Positions 1 through 6,022 of a DNA stretch of 14,834 nucleotides are shown here, piece by piece. The stretch comes from DASPLH01 sp035627675 (GTDB taxonomy: Bacteria > Acidobacteriota > Terriglobia > Terriglobales > Acidobacteriaceae). The notes under the pieces were generated by a model. The model did not search any database, was not told the DNA's origin, and saw only the letters and a list, made by a program, of their open reading frames with translations. The stretch covers positions 1 through 14,834 of the forward strand of contig DASPLH010000149.1 of NCBI GenBank assembly GCA_035627675.1, in the 5' to 3' direction. Numbering within the stretch: the stretch's first letter is position 1; each line of letters begins with the position of its first letter. A program made the position numbers and the translations under genes.

Positions 1-296
1 ACCACTACGGATATCGCGCCGTAAAGCACCAGCAGTTCGTCGGCACGGGATACTTCGACGATGTCACGCAGGTGATTGCCGGCGGAGTGTCGAGCGTGAC
101 AGCCCTTGCCGGGTCCACGGAGGAAGAGCAGTTTACGGCCAATGGCTTTGACGAGCGCGAGAAGGAAGCGGTGACCGATCCCGGATGCGCGCCCATCCTG
201 GGCGACTGCCCCGTAATCAACGACGTGGTGGATGCCTCGCAACTGTTAGGCACAGACGATCCGGCAGCTCCGCCCCCGAAGACCGGCGTTGCCTGA
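1..296 (+). CDS. aceA: Isocitrate lyase, C-terminal fragment
   Basis: This is the 3' end of a gene that begins before the window; the reading frame starts at base 3 and ends at TGA 294-296. Isocitrate lyase cleaves isocitrate to glyoxylate and succinate in the cytoplasmic glyoxylate shunt. The segments YGYRAVKHQQFVGTGYFDD and SSVTALAGSTEEEQF closely match, from memory, the end of bacterial AceA, where this region forms the C-terminal lid over the neighbouring subunit's active site. E. coli and mycobacterial enzymes stop at or just after the EEQF/ESQF position. Here 53 more residues follow, acidic and then Pro/Ala-rich, with two cysteines (GCAPILGDCP). The catalytic KKCGH loop lies outside the window. 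A strong terminator follows at 316-339. Family assignment is confident; the role of the tail is unknown. Confidence 0.92.
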   Translation, partial: HYGYRAVKHQQFVGTGYFDDVTQVIAGGVSSVTALAGSTEEEQFTANGFDEREKEAVTDPGCAPILGDCPVINDVVDASQLLGTDDPAAPPPKTGVA

Positions 297-315
297 GCCG
301 TTGTCCGGCGACAAA

Positions 316-339
316 AAACCCGTGCCTCGGCACGGGTTT
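316..339. terminator. Bidirectional intrinsic terminator
   Basis: A perfect inverted repeat has arms CCCGTGCC (319-326) and GGCACGGG (329-336), extended by AAA/TTT on the outside. Reading plus, it is followed by TTTAATCTTT. Reading minus, it is followed by six T residues (complement of 313-318). It lies between the convergent isocitrate lyase gene and the small minus-strand gene, so it probably ends both transcripts. Confidence 0.88.
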
Positions 340-362
340 AATCTTTGGTCCGCATCGAATTT

Positions 363-617
363 CTACGTGAAAGCGTGTGGGCGGTCCGGGTACTTGCCGA
401 CGGCGTGCTGAAAGTCCGGATCAACGCGCAACAATTGGCACTGGCTGGACGAGACGGCAGAAGGTTCATAGCGCACGCGTTCGCCACAGGTCTCACAGGT
501 CGGGAAGACGGCGAATGCCACCTTGGCCAGATGAGCAAGACGATGGCGGTAGTGGTGCACCCAGTAGGCACCACCCTCTAGAACTGGATCTCCGGGTTTG
601 AAAGCTCTCCTGAACAT
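363..617 (-). CDS. Small CxxC / His-rich protein, putative metal-binding
   Basis: An 84-residue protein with ATG at 615-617 and TGA at 363-365. The core reads AYWVHHYRHRLAHLAKVAF, then FPTCETCGERVRYEP. It has one CxxC pair (C41, C44) and a His cluster (H21, H22, H25, H29) that could complete a metal site. The pattern YxVxHyxHRLxH followed by FPxCxxCGxxVRfE resembles small zinc-ribbon-like hypotheticals I recall from Acidobacteria, but I cannot name a family. A GGGAG motif (complement of 632-636) lies 14 bases before the ATG, a long but possible ribosome-binding-site spacing. Transcription would end at the bidirectional terminator at 316-339. Other frames over the same DNA lack this motif, which supports this frame. 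Function unknown; cytoplasmic, no signal peptide. Confidence 0.68.
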   Translation of the reverse strand: MFRRAFKPGDPVLEGGAYWVHHYRHRLAHLAKVAFAVFPTCETCGERVRYEPSAVSSSQCQLLRVDPDFQHAVGKYPDRPHAFT

Positions 618-952
618 CGCTGTTTAGCTCGCTCCCAAAGAAATCGGCGACTAGCATACTCAAGATTTCGCAAACTGAAAACCGTGAGAATCAGGCCCAG
701 CACTATGGATTCCGGCTGTGCCTCGCCGGACGCAGCGCACTGGCGGTTTTGCGGCCGTGAGAGCCGCCGGGGAATAGATTTCTTACACGGTTGCGCCTGT
801 TCATGACGCTGGTCCGCCGCCCGAGTACGTCGCTTCTGCCTGGCGGCATGAGCCTGGACCGGGTACGTCGCTGCCGGGACCGTGGCCTGCGACGACGAGT
901 TCTAGCCCAAAAAACGTTCGCAGCGTGGCCGGCTTTCGAACTGAACGGCCGT
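618..952. other. Gene-free stretch of about 335 bases
   Basis: No convincing coding frame was found; the open frames crossing it are arginine-rich antisense shadows of the FmdB gene. It holds the upstream region of the minus-strand small gene and the downstream region of FmdB. A 10-base direct repeat GTACGTCGCT occurs at 825-834 and 863-872. A short hairpin (GGCGG 742-746 / CCGCC 764-768) and, on the minus strand, a T-run (complement of 909-914) preceded by a weak CGTTC/GAACG stem (915-919/943-947) are visible. The last could be a weak FmdB terminator. Confidence 0.5.
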
Positions 953-1243
953 TTACTTCGAGCCGGAGTTTGTGTCGCTCTTGCCGCTGCCGCCGTCCGG
1001 TTTGGTCTCCGGCTTGGTCTCGGAGGCGCTCGCCTCCGTCTTGTTCGACGCGCGTCCGCCGGAGCGGGCGTAGTCGGTCACGTACCAACCCGAGCCCTTG
1101 AATTGCACGGCCGGAGCGGAGAGCAACTGCTCGACTTCATCCTTGGCGCACTGCGGACAGGTGCGCACGGGTGCGTCAGAAAAGCTCTGGATCTTCTCAA
1201 AGCGGTGTCCGCAACTCTTGCACTGGTATTCGTAAAGAGGCAC
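953..1243 (-). CDS. FmdB family zinc-ribbon protein
   Basis: A 96-residue protein starting at GTG (1241-1243) and ending at TAA (953-955). The N-terminus MPLYEYQCKSCGHRFEKIQS is the hallmark of the FmdB/CxxC_CXXC_SSSS family, with two zinc knuckles at C8/C11 and C29/C32. The fold ends near residue 60 (FKGSGWYVTDYA is the usual end of the conserved region). A low-complexity Ser/Lys/Thr/Glu/Gly tail of about 36 residues follows and is probably disordered. FmdB proteins are described as putative regulators; the exact role is unsettled. The GTG start is supported by the conserved first residues and by GGGGGAA about 10 bases upstream. A near-consensus promoter lies at 1288-1316. The gene is divergent from rsmI. 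Confidence 0.93.
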   Translation of the reverse strand: MPLYEYQCKSCGHRFEKIQSFSDAPVRTCPQCAKDEVEQLLSAPAVQFKGSGWYVTDYARSGGRASNKTEASASETKPETKPDGGSGKSDTNSGSK

Positions 1244-1287
1244 TGAAGCGGTTCCCCCAGAATCACAAAAAGACGGGTTCTACTCCG

Positions 1288-1316
1288 ATTGTAGGGTTGT
1301 GGGCAGAACCGGTCAA
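1288..1316 (-). promoter_or_regulatory. Sigma-70-type promoter for the FmdB gene
   Basis: On the minus strand a -35 box TTGACC (complement of 1311-1316, 5/6 to consensus) is separated by exactly 17 bases from a -10 box TACAAT (complement of 1288-1293, 5/6). The predicted transcript start is near 1281, giving a leader of about 38 bases before the GTG at 1243. Confidence 0.65.
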
Positions 1317-1417
1317 TTTCGGCCCGATCTGGAGCGGATGCGGTAGGGATGCGGATTCCCCGGAGCCGCACCCTGTCGCGAACTGTCGTAAACTCGCCAT
1401 GTCGTCCTACGCGCACA

Positions 1418-2281
1418 ATGCCTACCGAGGAAGCAATCCGCAAGCCCGCGCTCTACCTGGTCGCCACCCCCGTCGGGAACCTGGAAGACATCACCTTTCG
1501 CGCCATAAACATATTGAAGAAGGTCGATGTGATCGCCTGCGAGGACACTCGGCAGACGCAGAAGCTTCTCAATCACTTCGGCATCGACACCCGCACCACC
1601 AGCTACCACGAGCACAATGAGCTGACGAAAGCCGCCGAACTGGTGATGCGCATGGAGCAGGGCGCGGCCGTCGCGGTGGTGACCGACGCGGGAACCCCGG
1701 GCATTTCCGACCCCGGCTACAGGCTGGTCACGCTGGCCGTTCGGCATAAGATTCCGATCATCCCGATTCCGGGCGCGACGGCGTTTGTCGCCGCGCTGGT
1801 CGCGAGCGGATTGCCGACCGACGCGTTTCGTTTCAGCGGATTCCTGCCCACGAAGTCCGGCCAGCGAAGGAAGTTGCTGGAGGAGATCAAGAGTTCGCCG
1901 CGCACGCAGATCTTCTACGAAGCCCCGCACCGCATCGTCGAAGCGCTCGGCGACATCGTGGATGTGCTCGGTCCGAACCGGCACGTGGTGGTGGCGCGGG
2001 AGGTGACCAAGCTGCACGAGGAGTTTCTGCGGGGCACGGCGGCCGACGTATTGGCGGAACTCAAAGGGCGCGACGAGGTGCGGGGCGAGATCACCTTGCT
2101 GATCGGCAAGGCCGACGAACACGGTACGCCCGTGGTGCAGCAGAAGAACGCGCGCCAGCGCGTCCGCGAGCTGATGAAGACCGAAGGCGTCGACGAGCGC
2201 GAGGCCATGAAGCGCGTCGCGAAAGAGATGGGCGTGAGCAAGAGCGAGGTCTATCGGGAGCTACAGAAGGACAAGCAGTAG
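1418..2281 (+). CDS. rsmI: 16S rRNA (cytidine1402-2'-O)-methyltransferase RsmI
   Basis: RsmI uses SAM to 2'-O-methylate C1402 of 16S rRNA in the decoding centre. The 287-residue product matches the family's usual length (E. coli 286). It has the tetrapyrrole-methylase fold. Motifs in order are LYLVATPVGNLEDITFRA near the N-terminus, IACEDTRQTQKLLNHFGI, VAVVTDAGTPGISDPGYRLV, and PIPGATAFVAALVASGL. Then come FLPTKSGQRRKLLEEI, FYEAPHRIVEAL and REVTKLHEEFLRGT. The C-terminal small helical domain (REAMKRVAKEMGVSKSEVY) is present. The ATG at 1418 is chosen because family homology starts about ten residues later. The frame is open to an upstream ATG at 1349, but that stretch is not RsmI-like. No clear Shine-Dalgarno is seen. 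It is divergent from FmdB and convergent with the rlmI-like gene. Confidence 0.96.
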   Translation: MPTEEAIRKPALYLVATPVGNLEDITFRAINILKKVDVIACEDTRQTQKLLNHFGIDTRTTSYHEHNELTKAAELVMRMEQGAAVAVVTDAGTPGISDPGYRLVTLAVRHKIPIIPIPGATAFVAALVASGLPTDAFRFSGFLPTKSGQRRKLLEEIKSSPRTQIFYEAPHRIVEALGDIVDVLGPNRHVVVAREVTKLHEEFLRGTAADVLAELKGRDEVRGEITLLIGKADEHGTPVVQQKNARQRVRELMKTEGVDEREAMKRVAKEMGVSKSEVYRELQKDKQ

Positions 2282-2289
2282 ACACCATA

Positions 2290-2395
2290 TTTTCGAATTG
2301 ACGGATTTTCGAATCGTCGGATTGCTACTCCCGACAAAGTGCGCCGGTTTGCGAATTCGACAATCCGGCCGGAATTTCGTAAATCCGAAAATCCT
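2290..2395. repeat. AT-rich palindromic repeat, copy A
   Basis: The gap between the convergent rsmI and rlmI-like genes is filled by an AT-rich imperfect palindrome unlike the surrounding GC-rich DNA. Two tandem 16-mers, TTTTCGAATTGACGGA (2290-2305) and TTTTCGAATCGTCGGA (2306-2321), differ at two positions. Outer arms GGATTTTCG (2303-2311) and CGAAAATCC (2386-2394) are perfectly complementary, as are inner arms CGGATTG (2318-2324) and CAATCCG (2361-2367). A related element lies at 4742-4812. It may serve as a terminator for both genes. Confidence 0.75.
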
Positions 2396-2396
2396 C

Positions 2397-3539
2397 TTAC
2401 AGCACCGAACAGATCACGCACTTGAGGTAGTACGTCTCTGGGACGGAGAGCAGGATCGGATGGTCCTGCGACTGCGTGCGCTTCTCGATGACGCGAATCG
2501 TGCGGTGCGCGTCAACCGCAGCTCCCGATAGCATCTCCAGGAAGTCCGATTCGCCGACGTGATACGAGCAGGAACACGTGACGAGCACGCCGCCGGGCTT
2601 CAGCATCTTCAGCGCGCGCAGGTTCAGTTCCTTGTATCCACGCAGCGCGTCTTCTCGCTTGCTCTTGGTCTTCGCGAAGGCCGGCGGGTCAAGAACGATG
2701 GTGTCGTACTGCTCGCCTGCCGCCGAATAGTCCTTGAGCAGTTCGAAAGCGTTGGCCTCGATCCACTCGATCTCGCGTCCGCCGTTGAGTGCCAGGTTGG
2801 CGTCGGCCACTTCCAGCGCGGCTCGCGAGACATCGACGCCGGTCACGCTGTCGCACACGCGATTCAGGTGCAGGGCGAATCCGCCCTGGTAGGTGCAGAT
2901 GTCGAGCGCGCGCCCGCGCGCGTAGCGTTCGGCCGCGGCGTAGTTCTGCCGCTGGTCGAGAAACGCGCCGGTCTTCTGCCCGCCGAGCGCGTCGTACTGG
3001 AACTGAACTCCGTTTAGCGAAAAAACCGTCGATGTTTTCGTCGCGCCCTCGTCCGCCGGGTACGCGATGCTGCTCTCGCGCGGCGACAGGCTTTCCAGTT
3101 CGCGGATGCGCGGATCGACGCGCTCGACGATCGCTGCGGGCCGGAGTTCGTCGCGCAAGGTGTCGATGATCGCCGCGCGCACAGGCTCCGGATCCATCGC
3201 CTGCGTCAGCACCTGGAAGGTGACCACGTCGTTGTAGCGGTCGGCGATGAGGCCGGGAAGCTGATCGGCTTCGCTGAAGACGACTCGGTACGCATCACTG
3301 TCGCGCACGACCTCGCGACGGTAGGCGACAGCCGCGGAGATGCGCTCGCGCACGAGCGACGGCAGGTCGGAGACGCCGTTGGCGTTCAACATGCGCAGCG
3401 CGATCTGCGAGGTGCTGCTGTAGAGCGCCGTCCCGAGCGGCTTTCCGCGGTGGTCCACTACGGTGACGAGCGATCCGGGCGCGGCTTCCGCGCCGGACTT
3501 TATGTCCGAGCGATACACCCATGGGTGGCCGCCGTGCAC
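2397..3539 (-). CDS. rlmI: RlmI-like 23S rRNA cytosine-C5 methyltransferase
   Basis: A SAM-dependent methyltransferase of the RlmI/RlmK type (E. coli RlmI makes m5C1962 in 23S rRNA). The order is an N-terminal PUA-like segment (HGGHPWVYRSDI onward), then a linker domain. The family signature GGQKTGAFLDQRQN is at about 186-199. The Rossmann methyltransferase domain has ALDICTYQGGFALH (211-224, SAM binding), DPPAF (284-288) and VTCSCSYH (320-327). The coordinates use the only canonical start, GTG 3537-3539, but this has no ribosome-binding site and would cut off the first PUA strand. The frame stays open and homologous upstream (QVTITPRAVSRV) to the TAG at 3624-3626. The true start is probably non-canonical, for example CTG 3594-3596. 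Same strand as, and just downstream of, the zinc-ribbon gene. The exact rRNA target is inferred. Confidence 0.9.
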   Translation of the reverse strand: MHGGHPWVYRSDIKSGAEAAPGSLVTVVDHRGKPLGTALYSSTSQIALRMLNANGVSDLPSLVRERISAAVAYRREVVRDSDAYRVVFSEADQLPGLIADRYNDVVTFQVLTQAMDPEPVRAAIIDTLRDELRPAAIVERVDPRIRELESLSPRESSIAYPADEGATKTSTVFSLNGVQFQYDALGGQKTGAFLDQRQNYAAAERYARGRALDICTYQGGFALHLNRVCDSVTGVDVSRAALEVADANLALNGGREIEWIEANAFELLKDYSAAGEQYDTIVLDPPAFAKTKSKREDALRGYKELNLRALKMLKPGGVLVTCSCSYHVGESDFLEMLSGAAVDAHRTIRVIEKRTQSQDHPILLSVPETYYLKCVICSVL

Positions 3540-3623
3540 ACGTGAAACCGCGCGCGGGGTGATCGTAACCTGCGGATTGTCTGCGGAGCGTTTCAGGGCC
3601 TGTTCCGGTGTTCTGCGGCGCTG

Positions 3624-4658
3624 CTATTCGCGAGCGGCGCTGCGGGGAATCTGGTGGCGAAGGTCTTCAAGGATCTCGGGAGGCAACTGTTCCTTGTGCT
3701 TGTCCTCGATGCCGGGCTCGTCCACGAAAAGGTTGCGCCCGTCGCGCAGCAGGTCGGCGAAGGCCTGCTGGTACGTCGTGCCCTTCTCCGTGTGCTTCTC
3801 GAGAGCGCTGCCGGTCAGCGCGTCGTAGGCCTTCATGGTTGCGTTGCCCTTGCTGTTGACCAGCACGACGAAGGCTCCGTGCTCGCCCATCGCGGGAAGG
3901 AACAGCCAGTCGCGCTCGACCTGCGGGATGTTGCTTGCTGCCGGCGCGGGTTCGGCCTTTTCGGGGTTGTAGTAGAGGATGCGGCTGCACGCATCGCAGC
4001 TCTGAACGCCGCCGCTCTGTACCACCGACCACACCTGCGGGCGCAGCATCACCTGGCATCCCATGCAGCGCTGGCCGCGAGCCTCGGCCAATCCCGTGCC
4101 GCGCCCCCTGGAGACGCGGTCGTACTGGACCAGCAGGCTTTCATCGATCCCGCCGCGGAGTTCGTTGCGCTGCGCGACCAGTGCCGCAAGCTCGCGTTCG
4201 GTCTCCGTCGAGCGCTGCGTGGCTTCAGCCTTTTCGCGGTTGTTGATCTCGGTCTCGGAGGTGAGCGCGGCCTCGGCGGCCTTCAGTTCGGCCTGATGCG
4301 CCTCGAGCTCGACCATGGCGTCGAGAATCTTGTCTTCGTACCCGCGGATGGCCTGCTCGGAGAAGGAAATCTCGTGCAGCAGCGCCTTGTACTGCTCGTT
4401 GGTCTTGACCGAGCTGGACTGGTCGCGGAACTTGGATACCTTGGTGTTCTCCGACTGGATGTCCTGCTCGTAATTGCGGCGCGCGTGCTCGTTGGCCTTG
4501 ATCGCGGCCTTCGCGTCATCCACTCGCTTGCGCGCCGAAGCCAGCTTCGACTCGATCTGTTGAACGCGTTTGGGCAGCGCGGCGATCTCCGTCTTCAGCA
4601 CGGAGATACGCCCGTCGACTTCTTGCAGGGACAGCAGTCTTTCCAGATCAACATTCAT
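3624..4658 (-). CDS. Coiled-coil C4-type zinc-ribbon protein (CdsZ-like)
   Basis: A 344-residue protein starting at ATG 4656-4658 (MNVDLERLLSLQEVD, the usual family start) and ending at TAG 3624-3626. Residues about 5-175 form a long antiparallel coiled-coil hairpin rich in Glu, Lys, Ala and Gln. A C4 zinc ribbon follows, with C198/C201 in QRCMGCQV and C221/C224 in SCDACSRILYY. This matches the family annotated as C4-type zinc-ribbon or CdsZ-like proteins, whose members usually end soon after the ribbon (about 230-250 residues). Here another roughly 105 residues follow (WLFLPAMGEHGAFVVLVNSKG, then VDEPGIEDKHKEQLPPEIL), which look like a separate soluble domain. The coding frame extends upstream to 4730 but without family likeness. 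It probably forms an operon with the rlmI-like gene. Function unproven; a ribosome- or nucleic-acid-linked role is inferred. Confidence 0.88.
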   Translation of the reverse strand: MNVDLERLLSLQEVDGRISVLKTEIAALPKRVQQIESKLASARKRVDDAKAAIKANEHARRNYEQDIQSENTKVSKFRDQSSSVKTNEQYKALLHEISFSEQAIRGYEDKILDAMVELEAHQAELKAAEAALTSETEINNREKAEATQRSTETERELAALVAQRNELRGGIDESLLVQYDRVSRGRGTGLAEARGQRCMGCQVMLRPQVWSVVQSGGVQSCDACSRILYYNPEKAEPAPAASNIPQVERDWLFLPAMGEHGAFVVLVNSKGNATMKAYDALTGSALEKHTEKGTTYQQAFADLLRDGRNLFVDEPGIEDKHKEQLPPEILEDLRHQIPRSAARE

Positions 4659-4671
4659 GCGGGTTGCGACG

Positions 4672-4680
4672 ATTCTAGCA
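4672..4680 (-). promoter_or_regulatory. Possible extended -10 promoter for the zinc-ribbon gene
   Basis: On the minus strand the string TGCTAGAAT (complement of 4672-4680) fits an extended -10 (TGn plus TAGAAT, 5/6). It lies 13 bases before the ATG, so transcription would start about 7 bases before the start codon. No good -35 box is seen. This would fit the lack of a clear ribosome-binding site. Confidence 0.35.
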
Positions 4681-4741
4681 CTCGGCGAGCGGGCGGGTTC
4701 GGGAGGTGGCAGACAGAGGCACAGAGACAAAGAAGCCCTGA

Positions 4742-4812
4742 GATTTTCGATTGTCGGATTTAGGGATTTTTCGAACTTAGATCCGAAAATTTTAAGATCC
4801 CAAAATCCCGAC
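4742..4812. repeat. AT-rich palindromic repeat, copy B
   Basis: GATTTTCGATTGTCGGATT (4742-4760) matches GATTTTCGAATCGTCGGATT at 2304-2323 in copy A with one substitution and one single-base gap. It also folds on itself: GGGATTTT (4763-4770) pairs perfectly with AAAATCCC (4802-4809), and an inner TTTTCG/CGAAAA pair lies near 4768-4789. It sits in the divergent gap between the zinc-ribbon gene and the small membrane protein, so it is not simply a terminator. The two copies flank the zinc-ribbon/rlmI pair. Confidence 0.7.
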
Positions 4813-4899
4813 TTTGTTGGTGGTCCGCGAATGAAATCCTTCTGGCCGTAAGTTATTCACCGGATGGGAGCCTGGGCAATCGTTCGCTAGGCTAAATGC

Positions 4900-5130
4900 G
4901 TGACTTTGGAATTTACCCGTTTGCTGCTGGGGCTGCTCATTGCTCTGTTCCACAAGCCCCTGGCCGACTTCATCACCGATCAGGACCGAGCGCTGGTGGC
5001 GATGTTCCGCCAACGCGGCGTAACGCTGCCCGGCGCGATGGAGCGGGAAACCGCCCGCAATCTCTACTTCGGGGTTGGCATCGTCGTCGCCATGTATGAG
5101 CTGGCGCGCATCTGGATGCTCTACCGCTAG
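4900..5130 (+). CDS. Small two-helix membrane protein
   Basis: A 76-residue protein starting at GTG 4900-4902 and ending at TAG 5128-5130. It has two hydrophobic segments, about residues 6-18 (TRLLLGLLIALFH) and 57-73 (FGVGIVVAMYELARIWML). They are joined by a polar loop of about 38 residues (DFITDQDRALVAMFRQRG onward). It is probably an inner-membrane protein. AGG at 4889-4891 gives a modest ribosome-binding site. The alternative ATG at 4896 reads a different frame with a low-quality, Arg/Gly-rich product and is rejected. I do not recognise a named family. It lies 82 bases upstream of the HAD hydrolase gene on the same strand and may be co-transcribed with it. Confidence 0.72.
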   Translation: MTLEFTRLLLGLLIALFHKPLADFITDQDRALVAMFRQRGVTLPGAMERETARNLYFGVGIVVAMYELARIWMLYR

Positions 5131-5212
5131 CTTTGCCGCCGAGGGCCCGGCCGCGCCAGACTTGCCCGGAGCTCTTCGCGTCCTCCCAGCGGTTAGTGCA
5201 TGATAGGAAGTC

Positions 5213-5830
5213 ATGTCTCACGCACCGGTCACGGCAGTCATCTTCGATTACGGCAAAGTGCTGTCCATGCCTCCCACGCAGGCGCAGTGGGATCGGCTTG
5301 CTGGCTTCTTCGGGGCCACGCAGGATTTGTTTCAGAAGCAGTATTGGGGGCATCGCGACGCCTACGACCGCGATGAGTTCCGCGCAGCGGGCTACTGGCG
5401 CGCGGTGGCGAAGGACAACGGCAAAGATGTAACCGATGCCGAGGTCGAGCAGCTCATCGAGTGGGACAACGAGCAGTGGACGAACCTCAACCCCGAGATG
5501 CTCGAGCTTTCCCGCCGCTTGCGCGCCGGCGGCGTCAGGACGGCGATCCTGTCGAACATGCAGGCCGAGATGCTGGCCTACATGCGCCGAAAGTTCGGCT
5601 GGCTGGATGAGTTCGAGGTGCAGATGTACTCGTGCGATGTGGGGATGGTGAAGCCCGTCCGCGAGATCTACCTCAAGTGCTGCGCGGAGCTTGGATCGCG
5701 GCCGGAAAACACGTTGTTCCTCGACGACAAGATGCCCAACATCCAGGGCGCGCTCCAGGCCGGATTGCAGGCCCTGCTGTTCGAGGGCAATCGGACAGAG
5801 GTGGAAGAGTACCTCGCGGCAAGGGTGTGA
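5213..5830 (+). CDS. HAD-superfamily hydrolase (subfamily IA, YihX-like)
   Basis: A 205-residue soluble HAD phosphatase. Motif I is VIFDYGKVL with nucleophile D12; the usual second Asp is Gly14, as in the YihX-type DxG subgroup, which hydrolyses sugar phosphates. Motif II is ILSN (S114), motif III is the Lys of GMVKP (K147), and motif IV is FLDD (D171, D172, Mg binding). The helical cap between motifs I and II (about residues 20-90) fits the C1-type cap. AGGAAG just before the ATG at 5213 is a good ribosome-binding site. Substrate unknown; a small phosphorylated metabolite is likely. The gene is followed by a pair of long hairpins at 5866-6006 in a convergent gap. Confidence 0.93.
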   Translation: MSHAPVTAVIFDYGKVLSMPPTQAQWDRLAGFFGATQDLFQKQYWGHRDAYDRDEFRAAGYWRAVAKDNGKDVTDAEVEQLIEWDNEQWTNLNPEMLELSRRLRAGGVRTAILSNMQAEMLAYMRRKFGWLDEFEVQMYSCDVGMVKPVREIYLKCCAELGSRPENTLFLDDKMPNIQGALQAGLQALLFEGNRTEVEEYLAARV

Positions 5831-5865
5831 GCGTGCATCCGCCCTCCCAGCTTCTTCGGCTACGC

Positions 5866-5908
5866 CGTTCCCACATTTGCTCGCTTCGCGAGCAGATGTG
5901 GGGCACCG
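5866..5908. repeat. Long palindromic hairpin repeat, copy 1
   Basis: The arms CCCACAT (5870-5876) and ATGTGGG (5896-5902) continue through TTGCTCGC (5877-5884) and GCGAGCAG (5888-5895) around a TTC loop, giving a stem of about 15 pairs with one G-T. Flanks CCGTT and GCACCG are shared with copy 2. It lies in the convergent gap after the HAD gene and could also end transcription. Confidence 0.85.
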
Positions 5909-5961
5909 ACCATTAGAAACAAAGCACCCGAGCGAAGCGAGGTCTTTTGCGAACCGCACCT

Positions 5962-6006
5962 CCGTTCCCACACTTGCTCGCTTCACGAGCAGATGTGGGG
6001 GCACCG
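5962..6006. repeat. Long palindromic hairpin repeat, copy 2
   Basis: Nearly identical to 5866-5908: CCGTTCCCACA, then CTTGCTCGCTTCACGAGCAG, then ATGTGGGGGCACCG. Differences are C for T at 5973, A for G at 5985 and one extra G. Most changes fall in or near the loop, so the stem is kept. The copies are in direct orientation about 96 bases apart. The spacer carries GAGCGAAGCGAGG, which resembles the opposite strand of the stem and may be a decayed third unit. Confidence 0.85.
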
Positions 6007-6022
6007 TCTCTTCCTGCACTCC

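Noticed and set aside
825..872. GTACGTCGCT direct repeat as a possible operator or iteron
   Set aside because: Only two copies in a region without a gene start nearby; chance or minor duplication is as likely.
3654..4763. 369-codon open frame on the plus strand opposite the zinc-ribbon gene
   Set aside because: Antisense shadow of a coiled-coil gene; its Leu/Val/Gly-rich composition mirrors Glu/Lys/Gln codons on the other strand and it has no ribosome-binding site.
4896..5099. 67-codon frame from ATG 4896 instead of GTG 4900
   Set aside because: Its product is Arg/Gly/His-rich without structure, whereas the GTG 4900 frame gives two clean membrane helices.
5866..6006. CRISPR-like array from the repeated hairpins
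   Set aside because: Only two full copies, long palindromes with conserved flanks, a single spacer and no cas genes.
4973..6019. 348-codon minus-strand frame spanning the small membrane protein and HAD genes
   Set aside because: It runs across two well-supported plus-strand genes and a hairpin repeat and shows no family likeness.
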